From Ciona savignyi (lineage: Eukaryota > Chordata > Ascidiacea > Phlebobranchia > Cionidae): a DNA stretch of 64,000 nt. The notes beneath the pieces were generated by a model. The model made no database searches. It saw only the letters and a program-made list of their open reading frames with translations, and had not been told where the DNA came from. Location: assembly GCA_000149265.1 (NCBI GenBank), contig CH003245.1, forward strand, positions 1,647,474 through 1,711,473, given 5' to 3'. Shown piece by piece: positions 11,401-24,704 of the stretch (positions within the stretch are counted from its first letter, which is position 1; each line of letters starts with the position of its first letter). The position numbers and the translations under genes are program-made.

Positions 11401-14400
11401 AAACGGAGAAAGAATGACTCTTCGGATTACTTTCACCCACTCTTCCATGTCGGCGGGCGAGTTGGCGGATAGTACGTATGATTCGTTGTTGTTTGTCTTC
11501 ATTCGATCGGCTCCTGTGAATATCCGATAATTAAAATCTCTCCAGTACATAACACACTGACGACTAGTTTGTTTTTTATCACAGCGCAAATACTTGAGTA
11601 TTACAGACTCAGTAAAAGCTCGTGTTTGTTATAAAAGTTGCCCCGTTTATTCTAAGGTGTTGTACTAAAGACAATTGCACAGTGGTCTGGCACTGCCTGC
11701 ACATATAGGGATTAACTAAAACGGTGCCTAATTTAATTCCGTGTTAAGTTTAGATCAAAAAACGACCTTTAATATTATTTCCGATATTTTATTTTTATCG
11801 ACTTCTCTGATTTTGAGCGCTAAGTGTATCGAGCCCTGGACTTTGGCAATTGGAACTAAAACGTTGGTCACCCATGGGAAATATACTCTGCGCGATTTCA
11901 AGGGAAATATGCACTTAAGATTTTTTTGGATCACGATTAAGCATTGTACCGAAACGATTAAAACAATTTAACTTAACAATGGTTGCAGACAGTAGTCTAC
12001 TCACTCTACTGCACCCTACTTCTAAAACTCTGATGTGAAAAGTAATGGACGCAATAACGGATATCCAAATTCATTGAAAATCCTTCGTCGTCTCTCACTG
12101 CCGGTCAGTAAGCCGATAAACAGTTCCGCTGGTTGTGGCCGAATAATCCAAATCGTTTGTGTACACTATAGCGGATTACGGCCTTTAAGTCCCCTCAAAA
12201 AGCCAGATTGGGAAAGTGCGAACGGGATTTAGAAGTTATTAAATGAGCCAGGCGGTCTCCACCCTTCCTATTATTATACACCAAGCTCGCGTCGGGATTA
12301 CAGAGTTTTTAAAAGAGAAGGCAAAGAAAGTTTCGCCCTTTCTATGCAGGGAAATGCGGTGTCACTATTTAAAATATTGATGACCACGTTTTATTACTTT
12401 TCACAGATGTAGGCCACTTTAAGAGACAAATCGTGCAACTTTTTAATGCATCCAAAACATTTTACAGCGAAACGACTGGTGCAAGCTAAAATGACGAACA
12501 ATAATCACAGCAGAATCCTTGTCATGACGAAATTAATTCAATGTTGAAAATAAAATCCACTTTAATGGCGTTTGCGCCAGACGTGTCAACGATGCATGCC
12601 ATCTGTTGCGATATATATTGTAGCATATGAAGCGGAAAGATTGAGGGCCTTGCAGACGTGAACGAGCGCTAAGCGTATTAGATTTATTACTTATCAATGC
12701 GTCTACTGCTGCTGTTTTTGTCATTTCTGATAGCATTAAGGTACAAAGGGCAAATTGCATTCTCAGACCGATTACTGGAAATTCGCTGGCGAACACACTT
12801 CCTTTCCAGATTTCTCTAGCTACAATGCCTGTTTACACACACGGTGAAAAGTACAGCCAACAAAAGTTCGGCGTATGATCGATGGGGGTCACTTTCTAAT
12901 TCTGCAAGCATAACTTCTACTTAGCCAGCGGTTTTACACAATTTTCTCAAGCTGTATTAGAAATGGTCCTACCGTAGTTTCTTTCGGTTAAAGCTAACCA
13001 AAGAGCATGGTACTTTTGGTTACAGTATAAACAGTTCTAGGTAAGGGTCACGTATATATATAAATAAAAGAAACTTGTCAATTTCTTGTTTGAGCGTTTT
13101 TTTTGTAATTTCCAACCAAAATTTAGCAAAGCGGTAACTTAAGAAAAAAAATATCATAACTTGTTCTGTTAAATTAAAAATAAATTGCAAGCTAAGTTAA
13201 AACCTAATGACATGAAAACATAACTTACGATTAACGAAAGCGTGTAGAACATTCATCTGTATTTAAATCTGTATTCAAACACAAAACATTTACAAAATAA
13301 AGCTTTCTTTCTAGTATCTTGAGCTGTATAAAAGAAATGGCGGTTTCTGCATAAAACTGTGGAGTACTGCTGGCTGCTCCCTTCCTAATGTGCGACGGCA
13401 TTCAATTACATCTCATTTGTCTCCACTGTAATGGAGGGCAGACGTTTTAATTTCCCTCCGCGTGGCGGGCAATTTTCATGCTGGCATAGTAAATCCCTCC
13501 CTGCTGTGAGTTCTGTATTTACAGCGGCTTTGGACTTCCATTTAAAACTCTACACCGCGTCGGCGGATTGATACATAACTCAATACCCGTCTGTTTACGC
13601 TTCGCAGGGCGTCTGAGAAAACTCGAAACGTTAAAACAAAAGTCGAATTCCCGAAGCTCATCTAATCCCTTGGGTGGAAACACACCGCTGTTCTGACAAA
13701 AGTTTATAGTTTTAACTTCGCATTAGAGCTTTCAGATCTCGTGTCACGACGTTATGGGCGGCCAATGCGAAAGTGGGGCACTAGAACATTGAATAACTAG
13801 GTTTGCCAAAGCCTTACTTTATCCCAAATGCTCTACTTAAACCTATAAATTTTATGAGTCACGTTTCAACGCTAAAGGCCGCGTAAAACGACCACGCTTA
13901 CAACACCTGATCTAACCGCAAGTTTGCTCTAGGTATTAAACATAATGCAGTACTAAAACTACCTATTTAATTAATAAGAAGGAGCCGAACAAACATTGCA
14001 AAAATAAAATGCAAGATGCCAACTCGAACTAGTAAAATTCCTTTAACGATAACTGTCTTTACGTGAAAGCATTTCCTGTGTTTCAGTTCTGTTACGTCAA
14101 GTAGCGCGAACTACAGCATTCTATCCTGTGCGTCTCATCGATTGGCAACACTGCGGGCGAATGGCGAGATTAGGAAGCCGGAACGAATCGGAATACATAC
14201 ATTAGCGCCCAGACAGCCAGGGAATACATATCTGCGGTATTCTTCTGCAGCCGTAAAGCCTTCTTTGAAGCTGGATTGTGATATATTCGTTCTCACCGTC
14301 GCGTGGAACCACGAGAGACTTTACCTTAATTCAATCAAAATAACATGCGCGTAATTGCGGCTTGGGAAAACCGGGCATTTTTCGAATTATTCAATTTATC

Positions 14401-17400
14401 GAAATAAATTCATGACAGTAGTATCGTATGTCTAACCATTAGACTATTAGCGGATGGTAAAAATAGCAATTTCTACTCCAGGATTACGCGACGGTGGGTA
14501 ACCAAGCTCGTATATCCATCCTGTTTGTGTTACCGAATAAGAGATTTAACGTCATTTCTCGATACACTATGCTTGCTGTAAAAATACCCACTATCCGCAT
14601 AACTATTTTATCTGAAGTATGCAGCTATATATCATTGCAAAATAATGGGATTTGTGTAGACGTCTCTATAAAACCCATTAAAATTAGGTTAGGACGATAT
14701 ACTCGATATATTGTGCTCGGTATCTATCGATTAAAAGCCGTTTACACAGGGAATACGATGATGCGGTGATGATATTAAATCGAAACGCGAACCGTCTAAT
14801 TTAATACCTCAATATCATAATCTGTTATCGACATTCTTTCTATAGATCTATTGATATATACACCTCTGTATATGCCTTGCCTTATTGATACGACTAAAAC
14901 CGAGCATTCGCTTTTGACCACGGCTATCGTTTTCACAAGCAATTACCTTACAGTACACATCCTGCAGGTGTACTTTAGTATAATTGGTTTAACAATTATA
15001 TTCTGCAACCCAGTCAAACCAGTAACTGAACATGCTGAAATACACTATGTTGCTGTACAGGGTTAGTAGTCACTCAGGGAAACCATAATTCGGGGGGTGA
15101 CGGCGATAAACAAACTCATCCTATTCACTTGATCAGCGCCACTGGATTAGGTTTCTATCGTCGTGCTCAACAGAAGTGATTTGACTAAAAATACTGCCAA
15201 CCTGGATTTAAATCATCGGAAAACTGATAAACACTTAAGATCGACGCGTGTTTTGGCACTGTTTAAAGTGTTTTTCAACTCGCTTTAAACTCGATATTTG
15301 TTATTTCGAAGAAACAACTTAAAGTGGCGAGGAATTTGCCGCACTTACAAAAAGACCACTTAGACTTAGATCATGAACTCACGCGGTATTTATATAATGT
15401 ATTTATTTATAAGAACGTTTATGGTTTAAAATTCTAAAAGCAATAACCTATAAGTATAGGATACAGGTATATTCTACCACCATATAACCATATCATGTTT
15501 CACTTCGTATAATAGTATATTAAATATTTAAATTACAGTCCTTTAAAATGAAGCCCCCCTCGTTTATATATAGGTTTAGAGCAAATACCACGAAAATATA
15601 GACAAATCTAGAAATTTACGCAACCTATAGTAACAGATTATATCTCGACACGACTTTGACCAAAAAATGACGCATGGCGATAAATATGCGAAGAGTTTTC
15701 ATTAACATTGCAGTTTGTGCTTATAAAATAAGGGGGTGGCTAAGACTTCCGAGAACTTATAAGAGATGCCGAGTTTAAAGATCGCGAACCTGCGCTGAAT
15801 GAATACCAATGTGTAGCGATTGTTTTTCGACGAAATCCTACCCGTTCGATCGCATAGATACTAGAGTGTCAACACGTTCGCAACATGTGAAACGATGCTA
15901 CATTCACCCAACTTGATTGACGTGGTGAATGGGTGTTGGTATTTTCCAGGGAAGGACAAAGCGCGATCTCACGAGTGTCGATAACTACTCTTACTTCGCT
16001 ACTGTATCAAGTCGTAACTGGTCAGTGTTCTCGATTACATTTTCAATGGAAAGAGCTAAAATAAATATGACACCTTCAAAATGGCAGAATGAAAAAAAAA
16101 ACGATCCTAACTCACATAACATCGATAAATAATTCTGATTATTGCTCACTTTCTGAAAATCATAGAATTTCCTCTCACTGGGGATGGGAGTAAAAGCGTT
16201 CTCAGAATTTAAGAAGAATGTCTTACAGGCGTAAACGGTAGCGTCAACATTCTCTCTCGCACCTGCTGTCTGCGTTGCCCGCCACCTTTTAACTGTCGAC
16301 TTTAACATGCATTCGACACGCCGGACACTAAATTGACACCTAGAGGCCATAGTTGATATCCCCATAAACAAAGGCGAGGAAAAGCGAAAGCGCAATGCAA
16401 TTTGTTGTGTGTTTGTTTTATAATAATCTAACGTTAGCCAATACAGTACCGACATACTTGGCTTATATTTGGCTTGGGTTTGGCGTTAAAGTTAAACAGT
16501 ATTGAATAACGCAACGTTCCTAAATTTCGGTAAACTTAGTTTTATCTTAAAGTTAAAAGTCTAAATAAGATATACACTGCCGTTGACTCAGAAGCTAAAG
16601 TATCATTAAACATAAACCAGCAGGCCCTGCCGATCGCTCCAGTCGGCGTTGACCTTAAGAGCTATGGTCAATATATCATAGTGATTTACGAGAAAACAGC
16701 CAACCATATCAAATTTAGACAGCTATACAAACAAATATAACGAGGCTGTCACTGGATCCTTATTAAGCGTGAACGAAACATAAATAATATCGCTAAATTT
16801 GGCAATATCAATTCGGAAAATGTGCCTACTAAATCGTAAAACACCTGGCAATAAATCAGATGACACCTGTGCTAGTTTTAACCGCGTTCAAGAGGCCACT
16901 TACAGTAGGTTTGTAACGACATCACGCCGCTATTGTGTGGACAGTGACCCGGGTAGCACTGTAAAAGCCTTCTATCGCCAAGAATTTTAAGCACAGGCAC
17001 TAAACCACTTGTAATTATTATAATTGTACACCGAAACCTCTGCCGCGAATAAGTCTAAAGCAGCTTAACCCATGTCACACAAATGTAAAAGATGAAAGGA
17101 AAAAAACTTACCGATGTTGAATGGTAAATACGGGCCAGTCATCGAACGTTTGCAATTTAAAGTCGGTTTTGGGAGTTTACCGAGCTGTGGACTCGATTGT
17201 TTATGACTGGGCACAATTTTTGCGCTTTTACTGCCCGCCTGCGGTTTAATATACACCAAGTCATCTTTAGCGTTCCGCAGTCACTACGACGATTCGCGTT
17301 CCGATTTAAGCCCCGGGAAAGTGCCTCAACTGACGGGAACGGGGGGCTCAGACTCCGGCCGTTGCTCCGATAAGGAGTCAATGGTCCTGTTGGACCTGCC

Positions 17401-20400
17401 GGTGTGTCTTGCGGATTGTGAAACGTGAACGAGGATCGACGATGCTGCGATATTCGACCAGAATGCACGGAGCTTCTTCCCGGAGTAGATCGATTTGCGC
17501 TCGATCCTCTGCGTTTAAATCGTGGCGGGCAAATGCTAGTTCGTCGCCGACAGTTGTCGGTTTGATCCAAGTGAATACCGCTGCCATTGTTGCTATTTAA
17601 TCGTACAGGTGACACCGTCGAAACTTGGTTTCTTTTGCGGGCATCCGGCTCTGTAATGCCGGCATATTCGGAATCATTTGCTCGATATGAATCAGAATCC
17701 AACGATTGCTTCTCGCTCTCGTAGTGGTGCACGCAGCAACGCCTTGGACACTGATGGCAGTGGCACATACTACTACTACAAGCACCCATTTCACTACTGC
17801 GATAAATTCAAAAAATAAATGATTATCAAATTGCCATCGAATTTTAACCTTAATTCCTTCCCTACCATTACTAGCTAATGGCGGAATTTTAACTCCAGCC
17901 ATCGACTTTCTTTCCTAGCTCTCTTGTTTTCCTCGCCGCCGGCGAATTAATTACTATATACGAAGAAATGTAAACACTCGATCGCTAGTCGTGACGTAAT
18001 GGCTCGCGCGTGCTCGAACAAAACTGCCATGTTTAAAAGTAAACATTTTCTATTTGTTACATTACAATGACCCGCTAATCAGCTCTCGCGCCAATCGACA
18101 ATTACCGAACAATTGTACCCGCACTGGCAGATAAAGAACGTTGTTATTGCAAATCATTCTTTGTTTACACCGATAAGACAGCACACAAGTCTACTTCCAA
18201 TAAATAATACAGACAAACGTGCCAAGTTTAACTTTATAACCACGATACCAGTCAAGATATCAAAACCAAGTTTGAAGGCTAATTATCTGCTTATTCGTTT
18301 TTAAAATCGCCGCAAATGCGATCCAATGCTTCAATAACACGTTTTCATCTTAAATACTACAATCTAACCACCCACGTGGTTTTATAAACATAACTTTTCT
18401 CCTCGTGCAATTAATCCGTTTAACTTCGTGGTCAGCGGTGAAAAGTTAATCCAATCGTAATCTCAACTGAAGATCCAACCTTGGCGCCAATCCACGCAGA
18501 GCTTGCAACTGTTTGCGACCTGCTGCTGCTGCTCCTGCCACTGCAGTGGTAATTTAAACCGAATCGGAAAATCGCTGAGGAAGCGCACCGTATGACCATA
18601 TATCACTCGCCGCTCTGCATATGCTTATTCTGACGCGCGGATGTCTAATACTTCCTTCCTCGGGTTGGCAATTCCCGCAATGCTAAAGACCATGTCGTCG
18701 TGAAATGTCCCTTTCTATTTATAAATTGCCCTGCACGCCCGGTCACCATACAGTTGCGAGTTGCAAGAATTTACGAGTTCAAAGTTTGTGTGGCTTCTAG
18801 CAAAGTTTATCGCGTTTACTGCGAGTCGTGGTGGTTCTGGAACATGCTCGTAAACTTTATTGGCTGGGGCACGTCCGAAACAATTATTGCGTCAGCTCGA
18901 CGACATAATTGCTTGCAGAAGACATTCAAGATCCTCTAGTCGTTTCAAAATCGTGCCAGACGCCAAAGACCAATGGTCCACTATAAAATTTAAAACTTTC
19001 GATATCACGGTTTGTCCAAATCACGAAGTCTTCAGTGAGATGTTGTCACGGTTTCCACGATTTGTCGAATAATCAATCAAGTGTCCAGAAGCGTTATCAC
19101 CATTTTCGCCAAAAAAGCCTGTTTAACGACCTAATCTCGCAAACCGTTTAACAAACAACCCCACTTTTCATTTCGTTAAATTGCATCGAGAGATTGGGAA
19201 AAGCGTTTTCAATTTACAGGTCCAAAATGAGCTTTCTGCTAGCATCCAGCATTCCGAACCAAGACGCCTTTCCTTATACGGTATAACATTACCGATGGAA
19301 CGCGAGGTTTGAAATTAAACGGCGCCGCATTAAAAGCCAATTAACATACAAACGCCGGGACGATATGCTTTATAAATCATTCATTCATTCCACCTCCAGC
19401 AAGAATAAACAAAGGAAAGCGAGTTGTTCGACAACAACATATTTGTAAAGGTACCTTTGGTCCAACTCGTAAATTCCCCGATAGGTTTACGAGAGCGGAT
19501 GTTTGATAAACTTGGAATTTGCATCCAGCGTAATCAGAATTACACGTCATTGTTTGGACACATCAGCGAAAGTAATCAAACGCATCGAATCCAAAAACAC
19601 CCTTTTAAAATTAGTCATTCTTTGGCGACATGCCAACGCTAAAACTGGTCTACCTGTGGACTAAATATGTGAAAACCTAACCCCTGAGAACGACCTCTAC
19701 CTGTCTGGCTTCATTGAAAGTCCATCTGCACCTGAACCGCACGTTACGCTCGTCTAGACGGCCACGACAAGTCCACACCGAATTGCTCGTCCCCTTATTT
19801 TATGCGTCACGCAATCGCCTTGTCATTAAGCCCGTTGAAGCGCAACGAAGCGTGTCGGGACAAAACAATGACGTCCAATATCAGCTTCAAAAATGAAAGT
19901 TGGATAGAAAATTGGCACTAGCATAATTCCACAACATCCTTTAATATCGACAATATCGACTATAATGTCAGATGAGTCATTCAATATATTTTCCAGGGTT
20001 GTAAAGACGAGTTACCTTATCGTTCCTTAGTCATATCCCATTAAAGCCGCAAAATACACATCACCGGGGTGTACTAGGAAGCTCGCCGTCGGATTCTCAT
20101 TGACCAACTCACAAATTCACGCAATGTTTATACAAAGGCCCCAAAGGAACTACATTTAAGTCCACAATCAACCGGTGCCTATCCACTTGTCATGACCCAC
20201 AAGCCAACACCCACATCGCCCGCCGTTTAGTCAGAGTTACATTGTATCGGCGGTCCGGCCACGAATACCGGAAGTAAACTTGAACTGCAAACCGCTTTCT
20301 ATAGATAAAGATGTGTAATACACACCAGCTTTGATGTGCCAGCATGGAATTAGGCACTGTGACCGTGATACGCACAGTATCTGATGTATTGTTTTTTGTT

Positions 20401-23400
20401 TAGAAAAGCGTGAGGATGTTAAGCGCACTGAATGTACGAACTACTGTAATTTGTTTAACCTCTCAAACAAAGACATGCGTTCCTGAAAGTTATGACTAAC
20501 CTGTGAGCACGCTCGAGCGGCCACTCGACCAAACAAACAAACAATGATTTGAAGTGACAAGTGTGCGGTTGTGATTCGTAATGACGTCACCGGATATTCC
20601 CCGATTAGTCATGACCGACATTCTTGTTGAAAATTGAACGATATTACCGATATGGAGCACCGATCCGAGTTAAAAATTAAACTATTGGTATAGTATACTT
20701 GAACGCCTCGTGTTACTAAAACCCCAATACCTTACTTTTGTGCATATTTAAACAACCAACTTTTATCCAATTATCCTCAAAACTAAGCTAACCGTTATTT
20801 CATATCTCGACTTTAGTATAAGTTTAATACTATCGACCGCATAGTAAGAATCTTGCAAAACTTCGCTGGGCTGCGTAATTAAGTACTATTCTCTGTACTA
20901 TCTTTCTGTGGAGATTTTTGGTGCGTAAATTTAGCAAATTGTATAGTTAAGATGATGGATACTGGTCTGTTTACAACTGAGCGACGCGGGCCGCCATAGT
21001 CCGACTGGCGAAAGTGGCTTATAAGTGCGTGGTGAGTACACAGAAAGCACGGGCACCTGGACAATGCATCTCCATCAGCCAATATTTGAGTTTCTCGCCG
21101 GCTCAGACGGTGAAAGTACAGTGCGAGCTTAAGGAGGGTATGCTTGTGTTAAGTGAAACTCAGACTGAGTAATGAGTATTCCGCCGGCAACCAATATGCC
21201 AAACTGCAGAAAACCTTCACCAGCGTCAACCTAATCCATAATTAGAGGCTCTGAACCACTTTCCCAGCGAACAATTGAGATTTAAAGAAGTTAACGACCA
21301 GCCTGGCGAGTCTGCGTACCTGACTCATTCAACTTTTTTCATCGTTCTTGAACGTGACCGGGGTACAATAGGTTAAATCTACTTCGTACAAACCACCGTT
21401 CGAAGTGACAAATTCAAGTCCAGAATTTCTAATAAAAACATTTCCGTTTCACAGCCAGGTATAAACAGTTGATAACCCACATTTTCACGCTTTAATGGTT
21501 ACAGACGAACCCCGACAAATTTATCCACTAAGCCGTGAGACCGTGACGTATCAGACAAGGTGTTTGACGATTTGTTGATTTTGGGTGAATTAAATTAAAT
21601 GCCCAAATATAGTGATGTATTGCTCTTTGCCCAACTTCCTAAAATTTGACTAAAATGGCGAGGTATGTCAATTTAACAATTCATTTGCGCAGCTGGGAAA
21701 TCGCTGGCGCTCCAGTTTAATATTAATACGAGGGTATGGGGCGGGAACACATTCCATTCATTTCAACGAATACTGGGAGCGGGCGACGGTGGTGCAATCG
21801 CGTACTTTGCCGCGTATTGTAACCAAAGCGTCTCGTCTCCCAAGGGTATAATGTACACGATGCGAAACTGCAAAAATCATCGGAATGCGGCGCAACCAAC
21901 GACAAAACTTACGATTTCTATCTCCACACTACTCGCACTCATAATAAACGTTTGGCTTTCAAGTCTCGTTTTAAACGACATGTTGAGTTTTATGCTACTA
22001 CAATAACACGACAAGACCATAAAATCAATACACTGCGTACAAATAAGCCGGTACAGATTAAAGATCTGGAAAGGCAAATCTAAACACAACCAAGATAAAC
22101 GTGCTGGTATTACATTTCAGTGGCATTGAGACATTCAACTCGGCCGCGCTAAGCTCAAAGTTAAACACTTTGGCTTTGAGTGTCTTTAAGCCTTCTAGAG
22201 ATGTCAAGTACATCAAGTTAAAGTCGCAGCTTGGCCGTGACAGCAGCGTTTATTGGAAGATGACAAATGAGGGGCTTTCAGATATCGAACAACTTGAACC
22301 TCTTGGCATGCGCTTTCGTTCTCGTACTTCACCAGGAACGTAAATTATGTCAACTTTTGGAATGCGTCATTACGTAAAATTCTAGGGAGGGCAAGCAGAA
22401 TCCCGAGAAAATAAAATTTATCAATTCAGACAATGCACATGAACACATACATTTATTAAATTATCGAACGCATCTGTATGATGAATAATGTGGCATTTCA
22501 CTGAATAATTAAAGCACCGGCGTTTAAAGTTCCGTTTTAACGACGTGAATTAATTGAGTTGATCTTGTTTGCAAATATATATAACAAGCTGTTTGTGGAC
22601 CGCTACTCCTGTTTTATCCGTATCACTTTCTTGGCCCTACAGCACGCGCTACAAACAACTATCACAGGTGCAAATATAGACGACCGCGCACAAGTAAACA
22701 CATAGCAGACATCAAACAAAGGGAAGGCGAAGGTCGGATTGAGATTCCACAACGAATCGAAATATTCGCCATTGTCGGTCTCGGATTACACAATGACGGG
22801 CAATAAAACAGTCATTTTTTGTAAATATTTTATAACGATTAAAACTTCATGTTCCGCTTTCAAAGGGCGTTTTTTAATAATAATAATATATAGGAGAAAA
22901 TCGCAGTGGGATAGAAGTTAGACTAGACATTAAAACGTGGGAAAAGTAGTTAATTTCCTTTACAATGCTAAGCGACACGACTTCTTTTTCGTTGCCAAAG
23001 CTAATTGCCGTGCCGAAGCGGAACTGATGTCGCGCAGTTGTTAGGAACCGGTTATTACAAAGCGGACGCGCGTGTCGCAACACTAGGCATTATTCTTCAG
23101 CGCTTCGTCGCTGTACATTGAAATGTACGGCATGAATTATTACAACTTGAAGTTTAGCCGCAGCAAAGGGATATCCTGGCTGCGGTGGCGCGTTTATCTG
23201 ATAAACGAGACAATTATCCAAATTACCAAAGAAGCTCACACCTGTGGGACTGGAAATTATTTTGAAATTAGTTTTTATAGAAACACGGAGTGGGTTGCAG
23301 GTTACAAATTATTTTGTTTGCTTTTTGATTAAAATACCACTACTACATGTTGCAACATGGTGCTGTATTATTACAGTTTGGGTGTGATGTTTTTCAAATG

Positions 23401-24671
23401 TGAATTCGACTTATTGGCGATTTGATTTTGACAGAACACTTAGACCTGTCAGTTCCAGTTTAAAGTTATTAGTTAATATTGACAGATTTATTAGGCATTA
23501 GTGACAAGCGAAGACGAAGTTTTCACGTCCTTTTAACCATCAAATCTCCGATAAAGCGGATCTTCTCGGTTTATCGGAGATTTGATGTACTGCCGTGACG
23601 CACGACGTTGTTGAAATAAAACCAATACGCTGCTAACAATGCTGCAAAAACTCAGTGTCTAGTTTTCCGTGTTTCTGAAGAACGCATTTGTAACGAAGTA
23701 AAGACTGCAGATTAATTTGGTGATGCACAAATATGCCCAAGTATCTGACACATCAGCACTTTTACATAGCATAGTGCACAACCAATTGACAATGTTAAAA
23801 TAACACATTTATAAGTTTACTAGTGCATTAAAGGTGAAACGCCCCTACAAATCATAACCCCCCAACAAAATCTTAATTGATTCATCGAGTAACACTATGC
23901 TCGCGGGTTTGAGCTTTCACGAACCTTACATATAGATATGTAAGCAAAACTACTACGGTCACGCCCGCGATCAGCCAAGCGATTCAATCTATAAATACAA
24001 ACACCGCGAGTTAGCTCACACAGGTATGTCTTGGCAAAGGGGAGTTCCCTTGGTCTAACCGTCGAGTAACCCGAAGACTTATCATGATTGGGATGTTGCC
24101 GTGGTCGGTAGATAAAACTCCGGGACAATGTAAGACAGATGTAAATCGTCAAGGTGGTTCAGTTACTCCCTGTTTACAATGTCAAAACTGGGGTAAGTGT
24201 GAACTGAATGAGGGAGTTACACAAGAAGGTAGACCAAAGCAACGAGTAAGAAAAACAAAGGGGTCATGCAACAAAATTAACTTATATTACCTATTATTCA
24301 AATCTATAGGGCTTGAGTGCGAGATATGGGGAGATATAGGTGTGATGTACTTATACAGGTATTCGGTTTTGATAATTGTTATAGCTTTTCGCGACATGCC
24401 AACATGACTCTAACAATAGCTTTAATTAACTCCCTTTTCCAAAGTTCGAGTTAATTTAGTCGCTCGCCGGTATATCTATCTCGTTATCATTCACCGCATG
24501 TCGAATATGCGAGTTACAAACAGCCTGGGGGTATCGGATATCCCACAGGCGTCTTCTGCTTTCCCGCAATCTGCACTTTATCCGGCGGAATGTGTAGCTT
24601 TGTGTAAAAACGCCATTTTCCAAGAAGATTTTGGTTAAGGTGTACAGTTTGTATATAAGAGCACGTTGTAA

Positions 24672-24704
<33 letters not shown>

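Noticed and set aside
17597..17902. 101-codon frame overlapping candidate exon C
   Set aside because: It is a different frame of the same DNA, with no donor in matching phase. The MGAC frame has the better start and composition.
24084..24407. 107-codon plus-strand open frame with a Cys-rich segment
   Set aside because: It begins with ATG but has no recognisable domain and no splice partners, and it lies in the RhoGAP intron. A frame this long is expected by chance in 64 kb.
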